DNA of 64,000 nucleotides from Tricholoma matsutake (lineage: Eukaryota > Basidiomycota > Agaricomycetes > Agaricales > Tricholomataceae): NCBI GenBank assembly GCA_026075535.2, contig AP026544.2, positions 1,736,001-1,800,000 of the forward strand. The letters run 5' to 3'. The translations under genes and the position numbers were made by a program. The notes under the pieces were generated by a model, which ran no database searches, was not told the origin of the DNA, and worked only from the letters and a program-made list of their open reading frames with translations. Positions 12,802-21,830 of this stretch are shown in pieces; the first letter of the stretch is position 1; each line of letters starts with the position of its first letter.

Positions 12802-13051
12802 ACAGTTGGAGGCTTTCCAACTGTCTTGTATCGCACTAGGAGACTTTCCTAGTGTATCGGGCTTCCTGCCTTTACTTGGGTACTTCCTCAAGTAGTCATG
12901 GCTATCCATACTCAGAGGCTTTCTGAGTAGACCATTCATTCGTGTATCACAGTTGGAGGCTCTCCAACTGTTGAGTTCGGGTTATCACAGCTAGGGGCTT
13001 CCTAAGCTGTCAAGTTCAAGTGTATCACAACTAAGGGACTTCCTTAGTTGT
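12802..13051 (+). repeat. Seven-unit periodic hairpin array with fixed loop
   Basis: Hairpins start at 12,802, 12,834, 12,874, 12,910, 12,949, 12,987 and 13,027, a spacing of 32-40 bp. Arms (left/right) are ACAGTTGGA/TCCAACTGT, CACTAGGA/TCCTAGTG, ACTTGGG/CTCAAGT, ACTCAGA/TCTGAGT, ACAGTTGGA/TCCAACTGT, ACAGCTAGG/CCTAAGCTGT (one bulge) and ACAACTAAGG/CCTTAGTTGT. Six of the seven have a 5-nt loop reading GGCTT, GACTT or GGCTC. The third has TACTTC. Most units are preceded by TATCAC or TATCGC. Stem sequence changes from unit to unit while pairing is kept. Function unknown. Confidence 0.85.
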
Positions 13052-13790
13052 CGAGTGTTCTGGTTGAGTCTAAGACTGTTGGTTGAATTAGGTCAAGCTG
13101 GAGAATACACAGAGTGTAGCTACAGCCTATATACTGTTCCAGGACTACCTATTGTCCAATCAGAAAGTGAGATGCTTATCAGGTAAATATAGACAAGAAC
13201 AATAGAGACAATAGGCCTCATGCCCCACATGAGGCGTCCAATGTCAAGGAGTGCTGCGGCACAGCATATCAGAGAACAATAAGAGAATAGCCTCATGCCT
13301 GGCATGAGACGTCCGATGTCATGGATCCAATGTTGAGGATCCGGTGTCAAGGACATGCTGCAGTGCAGCATGTCAATTGTGAGGGTCCAATGTCGCGGAC
13401 CTCATGTAGAGGGGGTGTCGTACCACGGTGCGTGTGAGAGTGGGTTTGGGTGCATGGAGTCACCATGCATCAAGGTGTCTTCCTGTCGGAAGAGAGTCGA
13501 GTTGAATAAGAAAAATGAACTACCCGTACTTGCAGGTTCCTATAGACAAATCATAACATGCAGGGTGAATGTGAATAGTTGTATTTAATATATAAATTAA
13601 ATTACATATTGAAAAGTGCTGGAAAAACTGGTGGCAACCAGTTTTTCGAGGGCAACTGAACCGATTAGGACCGGTCCTAATTGGTTCGGTTGTGGTCCTT
13701 CCAAATTGGGTGACCATTTGGACTGGTTGCAGTCCACGGTTGCCCCTTTTGGGGGCAAAAAACTGGACTGAACTGGACCTTAAAACACTA

Positions 13791-14108
13791 GCTGAGAAGC
13801 TTGCTACCAAAGAGGCTGCTGGTGGGTTGGTAAAGAAGAGGAAGGAGAGGTCAGACAAAGGGAAACTGAGGGGGAGCTTGAAAGGTAAGAAAAAGGCTTC
13901 TGCAAGTATGAGCAGCACACAGGATGACCAGGTTCAGGGACCAGGGGGAAGTGAAGATGACGAGGATGATGAGGACGAGCCCAGGCAGCCAGCAAAGAAG
14001 AAACGAAAGCATTCACCTGCTGCCAAGGTGTGTGTGGAGAAGAAACTGCCACCTGCTCCAAAGAGCAGGGCGTTTATTGCTGACACCGATGATGAGGACG
14101 ACGAATAG
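13791..14108 (+). pseudogene. Basic/acidic low-complexity protein, C-terminal remnant
   Basis: An open frame runs into the right end of element A and ends at 14,108. It encodes AEKLATKEAAGG, then Lys/Arg-rich stretches (KKRKERSDKGK, KGKKKASASM), an Asp/Glu run (SEDDEDDEDE), a nuclear-localisation-like KKKRKHSP, and a final DTDDEDDE. Fungal nuclear and TE-associated proteins often end this way, but no domain can be named. There is no start of its own, so this is a 3' fragment. Confidence 0.4.
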
Positions 14109-14544
14109 GGGCTGCTGTCACCCCCATAGTTCTTGTGTTTATCTGCCATCTCATGTACTCGCCTTCAATTATATGCATTGTGTAGACTCTCTAGTATAGC
14201 ATTCAAAGGGTGCATGAGCAGCACACAGAATAATACCAGCAAACAGTACTCATATGTCTATTTTAATGGGGACAGCGGGAGGCTGGGAAGTTGGGAAGAG
14301 GGTGGTGATTGAAGTGGTAGTGATGCGGCAGTGATGTGGCACCATCAGAGGCATGTTGCCAAGCAGTGCCATCAATGATCGGCACATGCCAATGGTGAGT
14401 AATCATTTGACTAAGTGTTCTCAAGCATTAATGAAGGTATCTTGAAAGAGTCCTGTACTACTCCAACCCCCTCCTGTTAGAGGGGGATACTAATGCCTAT
14501 ACCACCTCTAACAAGAGGTGATTTGTGGGATTATCAGGTGTCCC
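14109..14544. other. Unassigned spacer
   Basis: About 430 bp between the acidic ORF and the Gypsy integrase remnant. It contains a short GTGGTGATTG-like repetitive patch near 14,310 and no ORF, hairpin or terminal repeat I can support. Confidence 0.4.
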
Positions 14545-15323
14545 AAAGGTGATGGACAGACTGAACACCTCAACCAGACCCTTGAACAGTACTTGCATAT
14601 TTTTTGCAACTACTGACAGGATAACTGGTCCCAGTTGTTACCTTTGGGGGAATTTGCTTACAACAATGCTCCCTCACCTTCACCAGAGTTTCACCTTTTT
14701 TTGCCAACAAGGGTTACCACCCAAACATCACGGTTCTCCCGGAGCGCGAACTAGCCTTGCAACGCACATGCCATTTTGTGGTTGACCTTGATGACCTCCA
14801 CCAGGAACTCCAGAAGCAACTCACAGAAGCACAGAAGCACTATCAAGGTCCTGCAGACAAATGATGGGCTCCCACTCCTGACTTCAAAATCGGTGACTAT
14901 GCTCTCATCAAAGGCAAACACTTACTCTCAGAGAGGTTCTATGGCCCTTTCAAAATCATTGCCTGTCCAGGTACCCACTCAATTACCCTTCAACTTCCAG
15001 ATCACCTCTGGGCTGTCCACCCAGTATTCCATCTCTCCCAACTGGAAGCAGACACCCCCAACACAATTCCTAATCGTATCTAACCCCCACCTCCTCTGGT
15101 CATTATAGACAATGAACTGGAATACAAGATTGCAGAAATCCTTGACTCAAAGATTGACAACTGCTGCCAATGCAAGTTACTCTATTTCGTGTGGTGGGAA
15201 GATTACCAAGGAACCGATGAAGAAACCTCCTGGCTTCCAGCTATGGAATGTGATCATGCCCAGGAACTCATTACAGACTTTCACACTTGTTACCTGGGGA
15301 AACCCAGACCTCTTTCCACTTAA
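14545..15323 (+). pseudogene. Ty3/Gypsy integrase C-terminus plus chromodomain, frameshifted
   Basis: The start matches the end of the integrase core (GDGQTEHLNQTLEQYLHIFC, then NWSQLLPLGEFAYNNAPS). The linker follows (FKIGDY-like, FYGPFKIIACPGTHS-like, HLWAVHPVFHLSQLE-like) and then a chromodomain-like end (LEYKIAEILDSKIDN, LLYFVWWEDYQGTDEETSWLPA) finishing CYLGKPRPLST and TAA at 15,321. Correct reading needs several frame changes, so it is a dead 3' fragment. It may belong to the same family as the gag at 10,558. Element B sits 90 bp downstream. Confidence 0.75.
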
Positions 15324-15711
15324 CACTCCTTCATTTTGAAACAAAATTCTAATTCATTCAAATAAAGAAAAAAAATATATAGAAATCTAAAGAAACTCTG
15401 GATCCCTGCCAGATCAAGGTCTTTACACTCCCCCCCATATTCCTGTAGGAACCCAATCTGAATCTGACCATATTCCAATGTCATTTCACCAGCCAAATTG
15501 ACATGAAATAGCAGGTTTAGTCCTAGTCCAGTCCGATGTGAGTCCAATCAGACTATTGGAATTTCCTAGGAATTTCCTAGGAACTTCTGGTCATAGGAAT
15601 CACATGGGACTATTCCGAAGTTATGCTAAGACATCAGACAACATAGGATTCCGATAGTAATGAAAGCAGCCTTGCTTAGTAATATAGTATGAAAAAGTCA
15701 ATGTGCACACC

Positions 15712-15788
15712 AGAATTGAACCCTTGACATTACAGAAGATTATGTAAGCCTAAACTGACAACAATACCATTAGGCTAAACAGTCATTA
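15712..15788 (-). other. tRNA-like segment, left side of element B
   Basis: On the minus strand a box A-like TAGCCTAATGGTA (15,765-15,777) is followed about 42 nt later by a box B-like GGGTTCAATTC (15,713-15,723), the spacing expected of a tRNA or tRNA-derived SINE head. It points to the left end of B. The acceptor stem is not convincingly paired, so it is not called a functional tRNA. Confidence 0.6.
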
Positions 15789-16037
15789 CAGGTAAGTGAT
15801 CATACTACACTACATACCATTCCCACGGGTGTGATGACAAAGCACATGGCTGCATCATCACACCTGCCAGCTCATCACTTCCACCACCACCACCAACAAT
15901 GACAAGCACACCACCTCCATCCCCCACCTCAACCACCTCAACCACCTCAACCCAGCAACTCCCACCACTCCCACTTCACCCCCATCTCTAGACGAGCCCC
16001 CAAGACCGGAAACGACTGGTTTCGATGCCAAACAACA

Positions 16038-16134
16038 CCCAAACAATGCAATCGTTGTTTGGGCCTGTAGTAAGTTTTTTTTTCATTTGTTTTTTACTTT
16101 TGTAAACTAACTAATTCATTTGTTTTGTTTCTAG
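16038..16134 (+). other. Hairpin-plus-intron module, element B
   Basis: CCCAAACAATG (16,038-16,048) pairs with CGTTGTTTGGG (16,053-16,063), 11 bp with one G-T wobble and a 4-nt loop. Donor GTAAGT follows at 16,070. The T-rich intron includes AACTAACTAAT, and the acceptor TTTCTAG ends at 16,134, making 65 nt. Confidence 0.7.
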
Positions 16135-16785
16135 GTTCTAATCTACATGAGTAACGATGGACTGACACAAGCCAAACCCACACCCAACAACACCCCTGAC
16201 AACCCCCCTCCTCCCCATCAAAACAGGATGTGAGGGTATCGATCATGGTCAGGAGCAAGGGGAGCAACACCAGGAGACCCCAGAAGGGGAATACCCACCT
16301 GGTAAGCACCACCTGACCCCTCCCCTCATGCCATGTCACTGACGAACTGACAATGCACACACCCCATGCCTACGAGCTGCTGCTTGTAGGGTGGATTGTG
16401 AGTGCATGGACCCCCCACAACACCGATGACATCCAGCACCCCCCATCACTGCCATGAGTGACTGCTCAGGGGGTGTATATGGGGTGTGAGAGCATGGGAA
16501 CAGCGTGGAGGGACGACAATGGCACCAAATGACATGCCTATGAGCAGCTGCCCATAGGGTGGTTTGTGGGTGCAGACGACGAGGGGGATGAACTACGAGG
16601 GTGACAAGGGGGGGTGGACAAAACGACAAGGGGAAAGGGAGACAATGACCAGAAGAGGAGGGAGGGGAGACAAGGGAGTGGAGGGAAGCCATGGGGGAGG
16701 GGAGGTGAGAGAGGCAAGACACAATGGAGACGAGAGGGAGGGGAAATGACGGGACAGGGCTGACAAGACAGCCAACATGATGCAC

Positions 16786-16945
16786 CACCACCCCCTCCCC
16801 CCTGCGAAACGGGGGGGTGGGTTTTTTTTGTAGAATTTAAAATAGTATAATTAAATAGTATAATTAATTCTCCCCCCCATGTTTGCGTGGGGTTTTTTTT
16901 TTAAATCTATATTAGTTATCTACTCCCTCGCGAAGATGTGAGGGC
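16786..16945 (+). repeat. C-rich hairpin array with T runs, element B
   Basis: Three C-rich/G-rich inverted segments follow one another near 16,786-16,832, 16,871-16,895 and 16,923-16,942. The first two are followed by long T runs. The third is CCCTCGC...GTGAGGG. Comparable arrays occur in C, D, F and G. Confidence 0.55.
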
Positions 16946-17035
16946 TCAACAATTTTTCTTCAAGCTCTTGTGAGAGAGGTTAAAAATAAGTGAACTAATT
17001 ATAAGTGCTGGACTTTATAGTACATATTTATTAAT

Positions 17036-17120
17036 GCTCCTGTGGCTCAACTGGTTGAGCACTTGTTTGGTAGTCATGTCACTTATATCCCAAGGTCTGG
17101 GGTTCAATTCCTGCTCTGCC
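17036..17120 (+). other. tRNA-like segment, right side of element B
   Basis: Box A-like TGGCTCAACTGGTTGAGC (from 17,043) and box B-like GGGGTTCAATTCC (17,099-17,111) with tRNA-like spacing, pointing to the right end of B. The similar sequence at 20,622 (element C) and the reverse-strand copy at 44,170 (element G) share the TCCTGTGGCTCAACTGG start. Confidence 0.7.
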
Positions 17121-17392
17121 CATTTATTTTGTAAGCACTTTCACCAAGTTAAGTCTTCTGAGTATTCCGACTACTACCTGTTGGAATTGCATAGGACTTT
17201 ACTTGAAATTTACTAGGAATTTCTTGGAAATAAAAGTACATGGTCATCAAGATACATTCTGATTGAATTCCTATCGGACTCCTAGGACTAGTAGGACTCC
17301 TATCAGATTCTGATCGGACTCTTATCGGAAAACTCGGACTCCTAGGACTCCGATAGGAATACGGGGGGGAGTGCAAAGTTTATGCCAGATCC

Positions 17393-18210
17393 CTACTCCT
17401 CCTTCACTCCCTCACCCTCCGCTTCTTCTGCCAGTCCCAGCAGCTCCCCTTGCACCTCGATCTCCTCCTCCTCTCCATCCTCTTCTTCTTCATCCCCTTC
17501 CTCCTCAGACCCCTGCCTCCACTCCGGATCCAGTGCCCTTTGAATGTCCAACATTGTATCTTGAATGCCCATTACACCCTCACTTATGACCTGGAACTCC
17601 CGGAGCTCCTGGAGTTCCCTCTGCACTCCTTTGACTGCCCCCACCAACTCCCTGAGCAACTCTATTACTCCCTTGTTGTTCCCCAGCAAGGATCCCCCTG
17701 GCAACTCCTGCCCCTCCCACACTACCTCCTTGCACTTGTGCTTTGCCTTCATACAGGGCTCGCACATGCAACCCTGGGTTCCCATCTGGAATCATGACAG
17801 CTTTTGATTAGAACATCTACTAGGAGTCAGCTTGGAATCACAACAAGTTAATCAGGACTCACCTTTTGCATGAAATCATGGCTTGAATCCATGCAGCCTC
17901 AGTTTTGGCCCCCTCTGCCCTCGCCTTCCCTTTCACCTTCTTCTTGGGGGAGGCACTCCCCTCCACTTCTTTGAGCCCCACTTCCCCACTTTTTTTCTGC
18001 CCTTTTGGCAGCAGCTGCTTTCCTCTGCTCCTCTTCCACAGCCTCTTTCTCCACCTCAAGTCAGCCTGCCTCCACCCTCACAGCCTCCTCTGTGACCCAG
18101 CGCTCTTCTGCCTCCCTTGCCTCTTCCTTGAGCCAAAGTTCCTCCATCAACCTTTCTTGCTGGGCCCTGAGGGCCACTATCTTCTCTGCGTGCGAGGTTA
18201 CGGAAGACAT
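17393..18210 (-). pseudogene. Coiled-coil / cysteine-cluster protein, decayed
   Basis: Reading leftward from an ATG at 18,210 is MSSVTSHAEKIVALRAQQER and a long Glu/Arg-rich, coiled-coil-like segment. An in-frame TGA lies near 18,063 and a frame change near a run of A/T at about 17,995. Then come a Lys-rich stretch (SPKKKVKGKARAEGAK) and a canonical intron (donor GTGAGT near 17,860, acceptor CAG before 17,785). The next exon opens MGTQGCMCEPCMKAKHKCKE, a CxCxxC...C cluster, followed by a Glu-rich tail. The order of cysteine cluster and acidic tail recalls the gene at 40,850-43,069. Possibly DNA-binding by analogy with fungal zinc clusters, which is inference only. Element B inserted one base beyond its stop codon (17,393-17,395). 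Confidence 0.55.
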
Positions 18211-18366
18211 AGTGGTGTGGTAGGTGCAGGTGTGAGTGATAGTGGTGGTGGTAGTGATAGTAGGAAGACCTGGTAACCCCATCAAAATCAACAAAGAAGA
18301 AATAATTGCCCAATTTGGATTTGAACCTTCACGTGCCTCATAGGCTCAGCACTAAGGGGGAAATAC

Positions 18367-18929
18367 TGTCAAGACTGATTCTCTCGACCGGATTTCCAAT
18401 TGTTTTCTGCCACCCTTCCTGGCCACCTTGCATCACAGCCCACCTCCTATCAGCAGCACTGCCTAGAGGTGAAATTCCCTCATTTCCAATTTGATGAAAT
18501 GATTTCAGGATATTTGTCTCAGAGGCCAGTTTGCAATTATCACAGCCTCAGAGACTCCAATTGCCTCCAGCCTTTAGTATTTAAGCTAGCTACTTTTGTC
18601 TTGTATCAGCAGTTTGTAAATCAACCAAGTCTCCCACTTAATTCCATCCCAATTATGCTCCAACTACTCTCTTAAGTCTATCTCAAACTTTTGCTCATCC
18701 TCTCCAGAAGATCCCTGGACCTCTGATCATCCTCCTTACCCTTGTCTTGAATCAGGACACTTGACAAGGAGAAGGGCACAACTTCTTATAAGTTGAAGCC
18801 AAGTCCTTTCTGTTCCCCACTTGGTATGACACATCAAGTGAACCTTGCCCTGGATCCCCATCGGGTTCACTGCCTTACTCAATCCATCTTATTGACTTCT
18901 AATGTCCGGGTATGACCAGAAATCCAACA
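18367..18929 (+). repeat. Gypsy LTR, family 1, second copy
   Basis: Starts TGTCAAGACTGATTC, ends near ACCAGAAATCCAACA, and is similar along its length to 9,711-10,281. It is preceded by a purine-rich AAGGGGGAAATAC, which looks like a polypurine tract before a 3' LTR. It is followed 50 bp later by gag sequence, as expected after a 5' LTR. The context is rearranged and the role cannot be decided. Confidence 0.75.
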
Positions 18930-18982
18930 ACTTCCTTCCCCCAGCTCAGCACTTAACATAAACTAACTGGTGATGAACACAA

Positions 18983-19175
18983 ATGCCGCATGAAGGAGGG
19001 CTTTGCATCTACTGCAGCCAGAAAGAACATGCAGCCAGAAATTGTCTGAAATCTAAAGTGGCAAAAGCCCATGCTGCAGCAGCCACTGAATCCAAGCTGG
19101 ACTCTGCGGACTCAAAAAAATAGTCTGCAAACCTTGGGAACATGCCATTGGTGCTGAGGGTTGCATTGACCTTTT
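18983..19175 (+). pseudogene. Gypsy gag zinc-knuckle fragment
   Basis: A 46-residue frame (18,983-19,123) contains the CCHC knuckle CIYCSQKEHAARNC, followed by an Ala/Lys-rich end and the stop TAG at 19,121. The knuckle binds genomic RNA in gag proteins. The capsid part is missing. After the stop, the start of the next region (PLVLRVALTF-like, as at the protease start) runs into the left end of element C at 19,176. Confidence 0.7.
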
Positions 19176-19417
19176 GAGTACTTTACACTCCCCCACCTAT
19201 TACAGCTGGATTCCGGTTATTCCAACTGGAATTTCTGGAATTTCTGGAATCCAGTAGAGTTTTTGTTGTATGTAGTTCTCCCTATGCAGCATGATTCCAG
19301 TCAGAATAAGCATCAAATTTACACCTGGAATCCCTGGAATCTGACTGGACTCATCACAACTGGACTAACTGGAATAACTGGAATGCACGTGCTTTCCCAA
19401 ATAAAAGTTTGATGTAT

Positions 19418-19486
19418 AACAAGAATTGAACACTCGACCTTGGGTCTGCAAACATAACAGTGCACTTAACCACTGAGCTACCAAGT
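19418..19486 (-). other. tRNA-like segment, left side of element C
   Basis: On the minus strand box A-like TAGCTCAGTGGTTAAG (plus coordinates 19,465-19,480) and box B-like GTGTTCAATTC (19,422-19,432). It points to the left end of C. Confidence 0.65.
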
Positions 19487-19756
19487 AATCATTCCTCTAC
19501 ATACATTTAATACCTTTATTACCCAACCAAGGTGCATAGTTAAGCACAGCCATTAACAGAATATGCATACATACATTGCATGACACATGACATATGACTG
19601 CCAGCTCACAACTGCCACCACCACCACCATCGTCAATGCTGCCTCCTCCTCCTCTCCACTCTACCACCACCACTGCATGTGCACCTGCCACCAGCACTCC
19701 CATGCCCACTCCCACCATCACCACCACCTTCCAATGAGCTGACTGGTTGGAACGCA

Positions 19757-19879
19757 GGCCCAAACAATGGCAACTGTCGTTTGGGCCATAGATAAGTTTT
19801 TGTTTTTTTTGTTTTTTGTTTTGTTTTGTTTTTGCTTTGTGTTTTATCAATCAACTAATTGTATTTTATTGCTTTTTAG
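19757..19879 (+). other. Hairpin-plus-intron module, element C
   Basis: GGCCCAAAC (19,757-19,765) pairs with GTTTGGGCC (19,779-19,787); inner bases pair partly. The donor region reads ATAGATAAGT, one inserted A away from the TAGTAAGT of other copies, so the donor is probably lost. The acceptor GCTTTTTAG at 19,879 is kept. Confidence 0.6.
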
Positions 19880-20261
19880 GTTGTATACTACTGGGGATGA
19901 CCTGCCAAAATGAAAAATGTGCAACCCATGCCCATGCCCACCTGATCTCCTCCTCCCCATTCAAATAGGATGTGAGGCTGTTGACATGGGCTAGGGTGCA
20001 GAGGGATGCCAGGAGACCCCAGAAGGGGGGAACCTGCCTAGTAAGCACCCACCAACCTCCATACTCATGCCATGTTGCACTGACATGCCCAGACCCCCCC
20101 CCCCCCAAAAAAAAAAAAAAACAGAAATCTGAATGGGGGATGACAGTGATGAACAACAACAAGCCACCCACCCCCAGCCTCATGAGCAACTGCTCATGGG
20201 GTAGATTGTGGGTGGAATGACAGACAACACACGGTCACCTAGCACAGTGGGGTCGCATCCC

Positions 20262-20522
20262 CTCCCCCTCCCCTGCACTTCATGTGGGGAGGGATTTTTC
20301 TGTACTTTTAATTATTTATTAGTATTGTGCCCCCCCTCCCCCATTTTGCATGGGGGAGGGATTTTTTTCTTCATGTTTTTACCTCCCCCCTTGCACTGAA
20401 CACAAGGGGTTAGGTTTTTATGTATATAAATAAAACTCCCTCTTGCATCTTGTGAGAGGGAGGATTTTTTGTTTATGTATGTAATCACAATCATCCCCAC
20501 TCCCTCACATTCAATGTGAGGG
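20262..20522 (+). repeat. Five-unit C-rich hairpin array, element C
   Basis: Hairpins near 20,268, 20,334, 20,385, 20,436 and 20,502. The second is perfect: CCCTCCCCCAT (20,334-20,344) pairs with ATGGGGGAGGG (20,350-20,360). The fifth is perfect: CCCTCACAT (20,502-20,510) pairs with ATGTGAGGG (20,514-20,522). The first four are followed by T runs. Confidence 0.7.
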
Positions 20523-20621
20523 ATGTGGTTAATTAAAAGAATTTGATCTTAATTACTTCAAAAAAAGTTAAGAGTTGTGAGTTTGAGTGTCATGAATAAA
20601 CCTTATATTGCTAACTAATAA

Positions 20622-20714
20622 TTCTCCTGTGGCTCAACTGGTTACATACACATGTTTGGTTTGTCATGTGATCACTCTCATCAAGATGCCATGAGTTCAA
20701 TCCTTACTCTGCAC
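20622..20714 (+). other. tRNA-like segment, right side of element C
   Basis: Box A-like TGGCTCAACTGGTTAC and a box B-like GAGTTCAATCC near 20,693, pointing to the right end of C. Confidence 0.6.
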
Positions 20715-20955
20715 AAATATGTTTTGTAGGCACTTTGACAACTTAAGACTCGAGATTTGACTATCCATTAGAGTATATACTCTAAGTTGAGCATCTGGTG
20801 TAACCGGAATCCAGTCAGAATAACTGGAATCTTGTTAGAATAACTGGAATTTTGTTAGAATAACTGGATTCCAGTTGGAATAACTGGAATTTTGTTAGAA
20901 TAACTGGAATTTTGTTAGAATAACTGGATTCCAGTCGGAATAGGTGGGGGATATT

Positions 20956-21344
20956 ATATTACAAGTTATGTGGGATTCGACTGTAGTAATGAACAAACCA
21001 GGGGGGCAATGACAATGTAGTGCAGAGGAAGGAAGTGAGTTGACAATGCTTGTGGTGAGCAGGGTTAGAGGGGGTATTGGGAAAGGCAGGCAGCAGTGCT
21101 GAGCTGGAACAGGCTTGATTTTCATTGTTCTGTGCACTGGCCTTTGATGTGATCGGTTTAAAAGGCCTTTGAATCATGAGGTCAAGCAGAGATGGAGGTT
21201 TTCATTAAAATGAACATTGATCCTACCTAGAACAACCTTCATCTGGCCATTTGTTGCAAGTCCAAGGGCTTGTGTGACATCCTGTAGGGCAGGATTTGAT
21301 TTTGAGGCCAACATACCAGTGAATGGCTGGTTTGGATCCCTCTC
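20956..21344. other. Unassigned sequence between element C and a Gypsy LTR
   Basis: About 390 bp without a credible gene, hairpin or repeat. It ends where the sequence shared with 27,490-27,525 begins. Possibly flanking host or older element DNA. Confidence 0.3.
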
Positions 21345-21792
21345 CTACCTATAAGGGCAACCTTAGAAGCCACTTAATTAATGGACTAGCAAAGGGAAAT
21401 TCGAAGTTAAAATTATGGTACATATTACAGGGAGTGAAGGTGCACCTGTCAAAGGGAAATCCAAAGAGAAAACTCTAAGGACCCCTTTGCCAATGCCCAG
21501 TATGTGTGAAGATTGCAAAAATCAAATAATAACCTACAAATAGAAAAGGCAGAAATAGTCAGATCAAGGCCACCAAATGACATCATACCAAGAGGTAAAT
21601 GTTGGGAAGGGTACTCTGCCTCTAAATTATAAAACTGTCAACATGCACAAATGTGATAGAAAGGAAAATTAGTAATAAAATAAGGAAAATCATAGAAAAT
21701 GAAGAATAGAAGGAAATGAAGTGAGGAAAGATATAGGATGAACATAAAAAATAGGAGAAACACATGGGGTACCCCCTAGTCCCCTTACATCA
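21345..21792 (-). repeat. Gypsy 3' LTR, family 2
   Basis: On the minus strand the LTR starts TGATGTAAGGGGACTAGG at 21,792, right after the purine-rich AGAGAGGGGG. A segment of about 30 bp near its other end (AACCTTAGAAGCCACTTAATT on plus, 21,357-21,377) is repeated at 27,502-27,522, marking the other LTR end. The exact inner border is uncertain. Confidence 0.7.
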
Positions 21793-21830
21793 CCCCCTCT
21801 CTAAGATGCATTGCCCCGATGCATTCACAA

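Larger units (their letters stand above)
11520..13790. mobile_element. TIR element A (non-autonomous), hairpin-array type
   Basis: Ends carry an inverted repeat: TAGTGTTTCAAGGTCCAGT at the left and, on the opposite strand at the right, TAGTGTTTTAAGGTCCAGT. No 8-bp flanking duplication is visible. The left flank is gag and the right flank is an unrelated ORF, so one side may be rearranged. The interior is non-coding: a perfect 14-bp hairpin with a donor and intron (12,064-12,161), palindromes of the GAGC type (12,207-12,232 and 12,733-12,760), a 14-bp minisatellite (about 12,500-12,565), and the seven-unit hairpin array at 12,802-13,051. From 13,052 to 13,790 I see a GC-richer stretch with repeated ATGAGGCGTCC segments and the right terminal region, and no credible gene. 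Confidence 0.65.
15416..17383. mobile_element. TIR element B (non-autonomous, 8-bp TSD)
   Basis: 1,968 bp flanked by the 8-bp duplication GCCAGATC (15,408-15,415 and 17,384-17,391). Termini: left AAGGTCTTTACACT plus seven C; right, on the opposite strand, ATAAACTTTGCACT plus seven C. The 23 nt from CTTT through TATTCC match at 21 positions. Subterminal regions hold many degenerate copies of AGGACTCCTA/TAGGAATTC. Outward-facing tRNA-like segments lie near both ends (15,712-15,788 and 17,036-17,120). Between them are a hairpin-plus-intron module (16,038-16,134), CANNTG hairpins (16,369-16,392 and about 16,528-16,556) and a C-rich hairpin array (16,786-16,945). No transposase is encoded. The 8-bp duplication suggests hAT-type mobilisation in trans (inference). 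Confidence 0.85.
19176..20955. mobile_element. TIR element C (non-autonomous), right end eroded
   Basis: The left end, GAGTACTTTACACTCCCCC, resembles the B terminus. The right side ends GGAATAGGTGGGGG (20,937-20,950), the inverse of CCCCCACCTATT at the left. The outermost right bases do not match the left and no duplication is seen. Subterminal regions carry about a dozen degenerate copies of TAACTGGAATTTTGTTAGAA or TCCAGTTGGAATAAC. Inside are tRNA-like segments at 19,418-19,486 (-) and 20,622-20,714 (+), a hairpin before a mutated donor (19,757-19,879), a CANNTG hairpin (20,179-20,202) and a five-unit C-rich hairpin array (20,262-20,522). No protein is encoded. Confidence 0.7.

Noticed and set aside
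12802..13051. CRISPR-like repeat array
   Set aside because: Spacing is regular, but the repeated part is only the loop and pairing. Stems differ, and the setting is clearly eukaryotic.
11520..13790. 8-bp target duplication for element A
   Set aside because: CTCCTCTG and GCTGAGAA do not match. The flanks are unrelated, so rearrangement is more likely.
15712..15788. Functional tRNA genes at the six box A/B segments
   Set aside because: Boxes and spacing fit, but acceptor and anticodon stems do not fold convincingly and all sit inside TIR elements.
20262..20522. Bacterial-type intrinsic terminators
   Set aside because: Hairpin plus T run looks similar, but the DNA is fungal and the units are arrayed inside a transposon.
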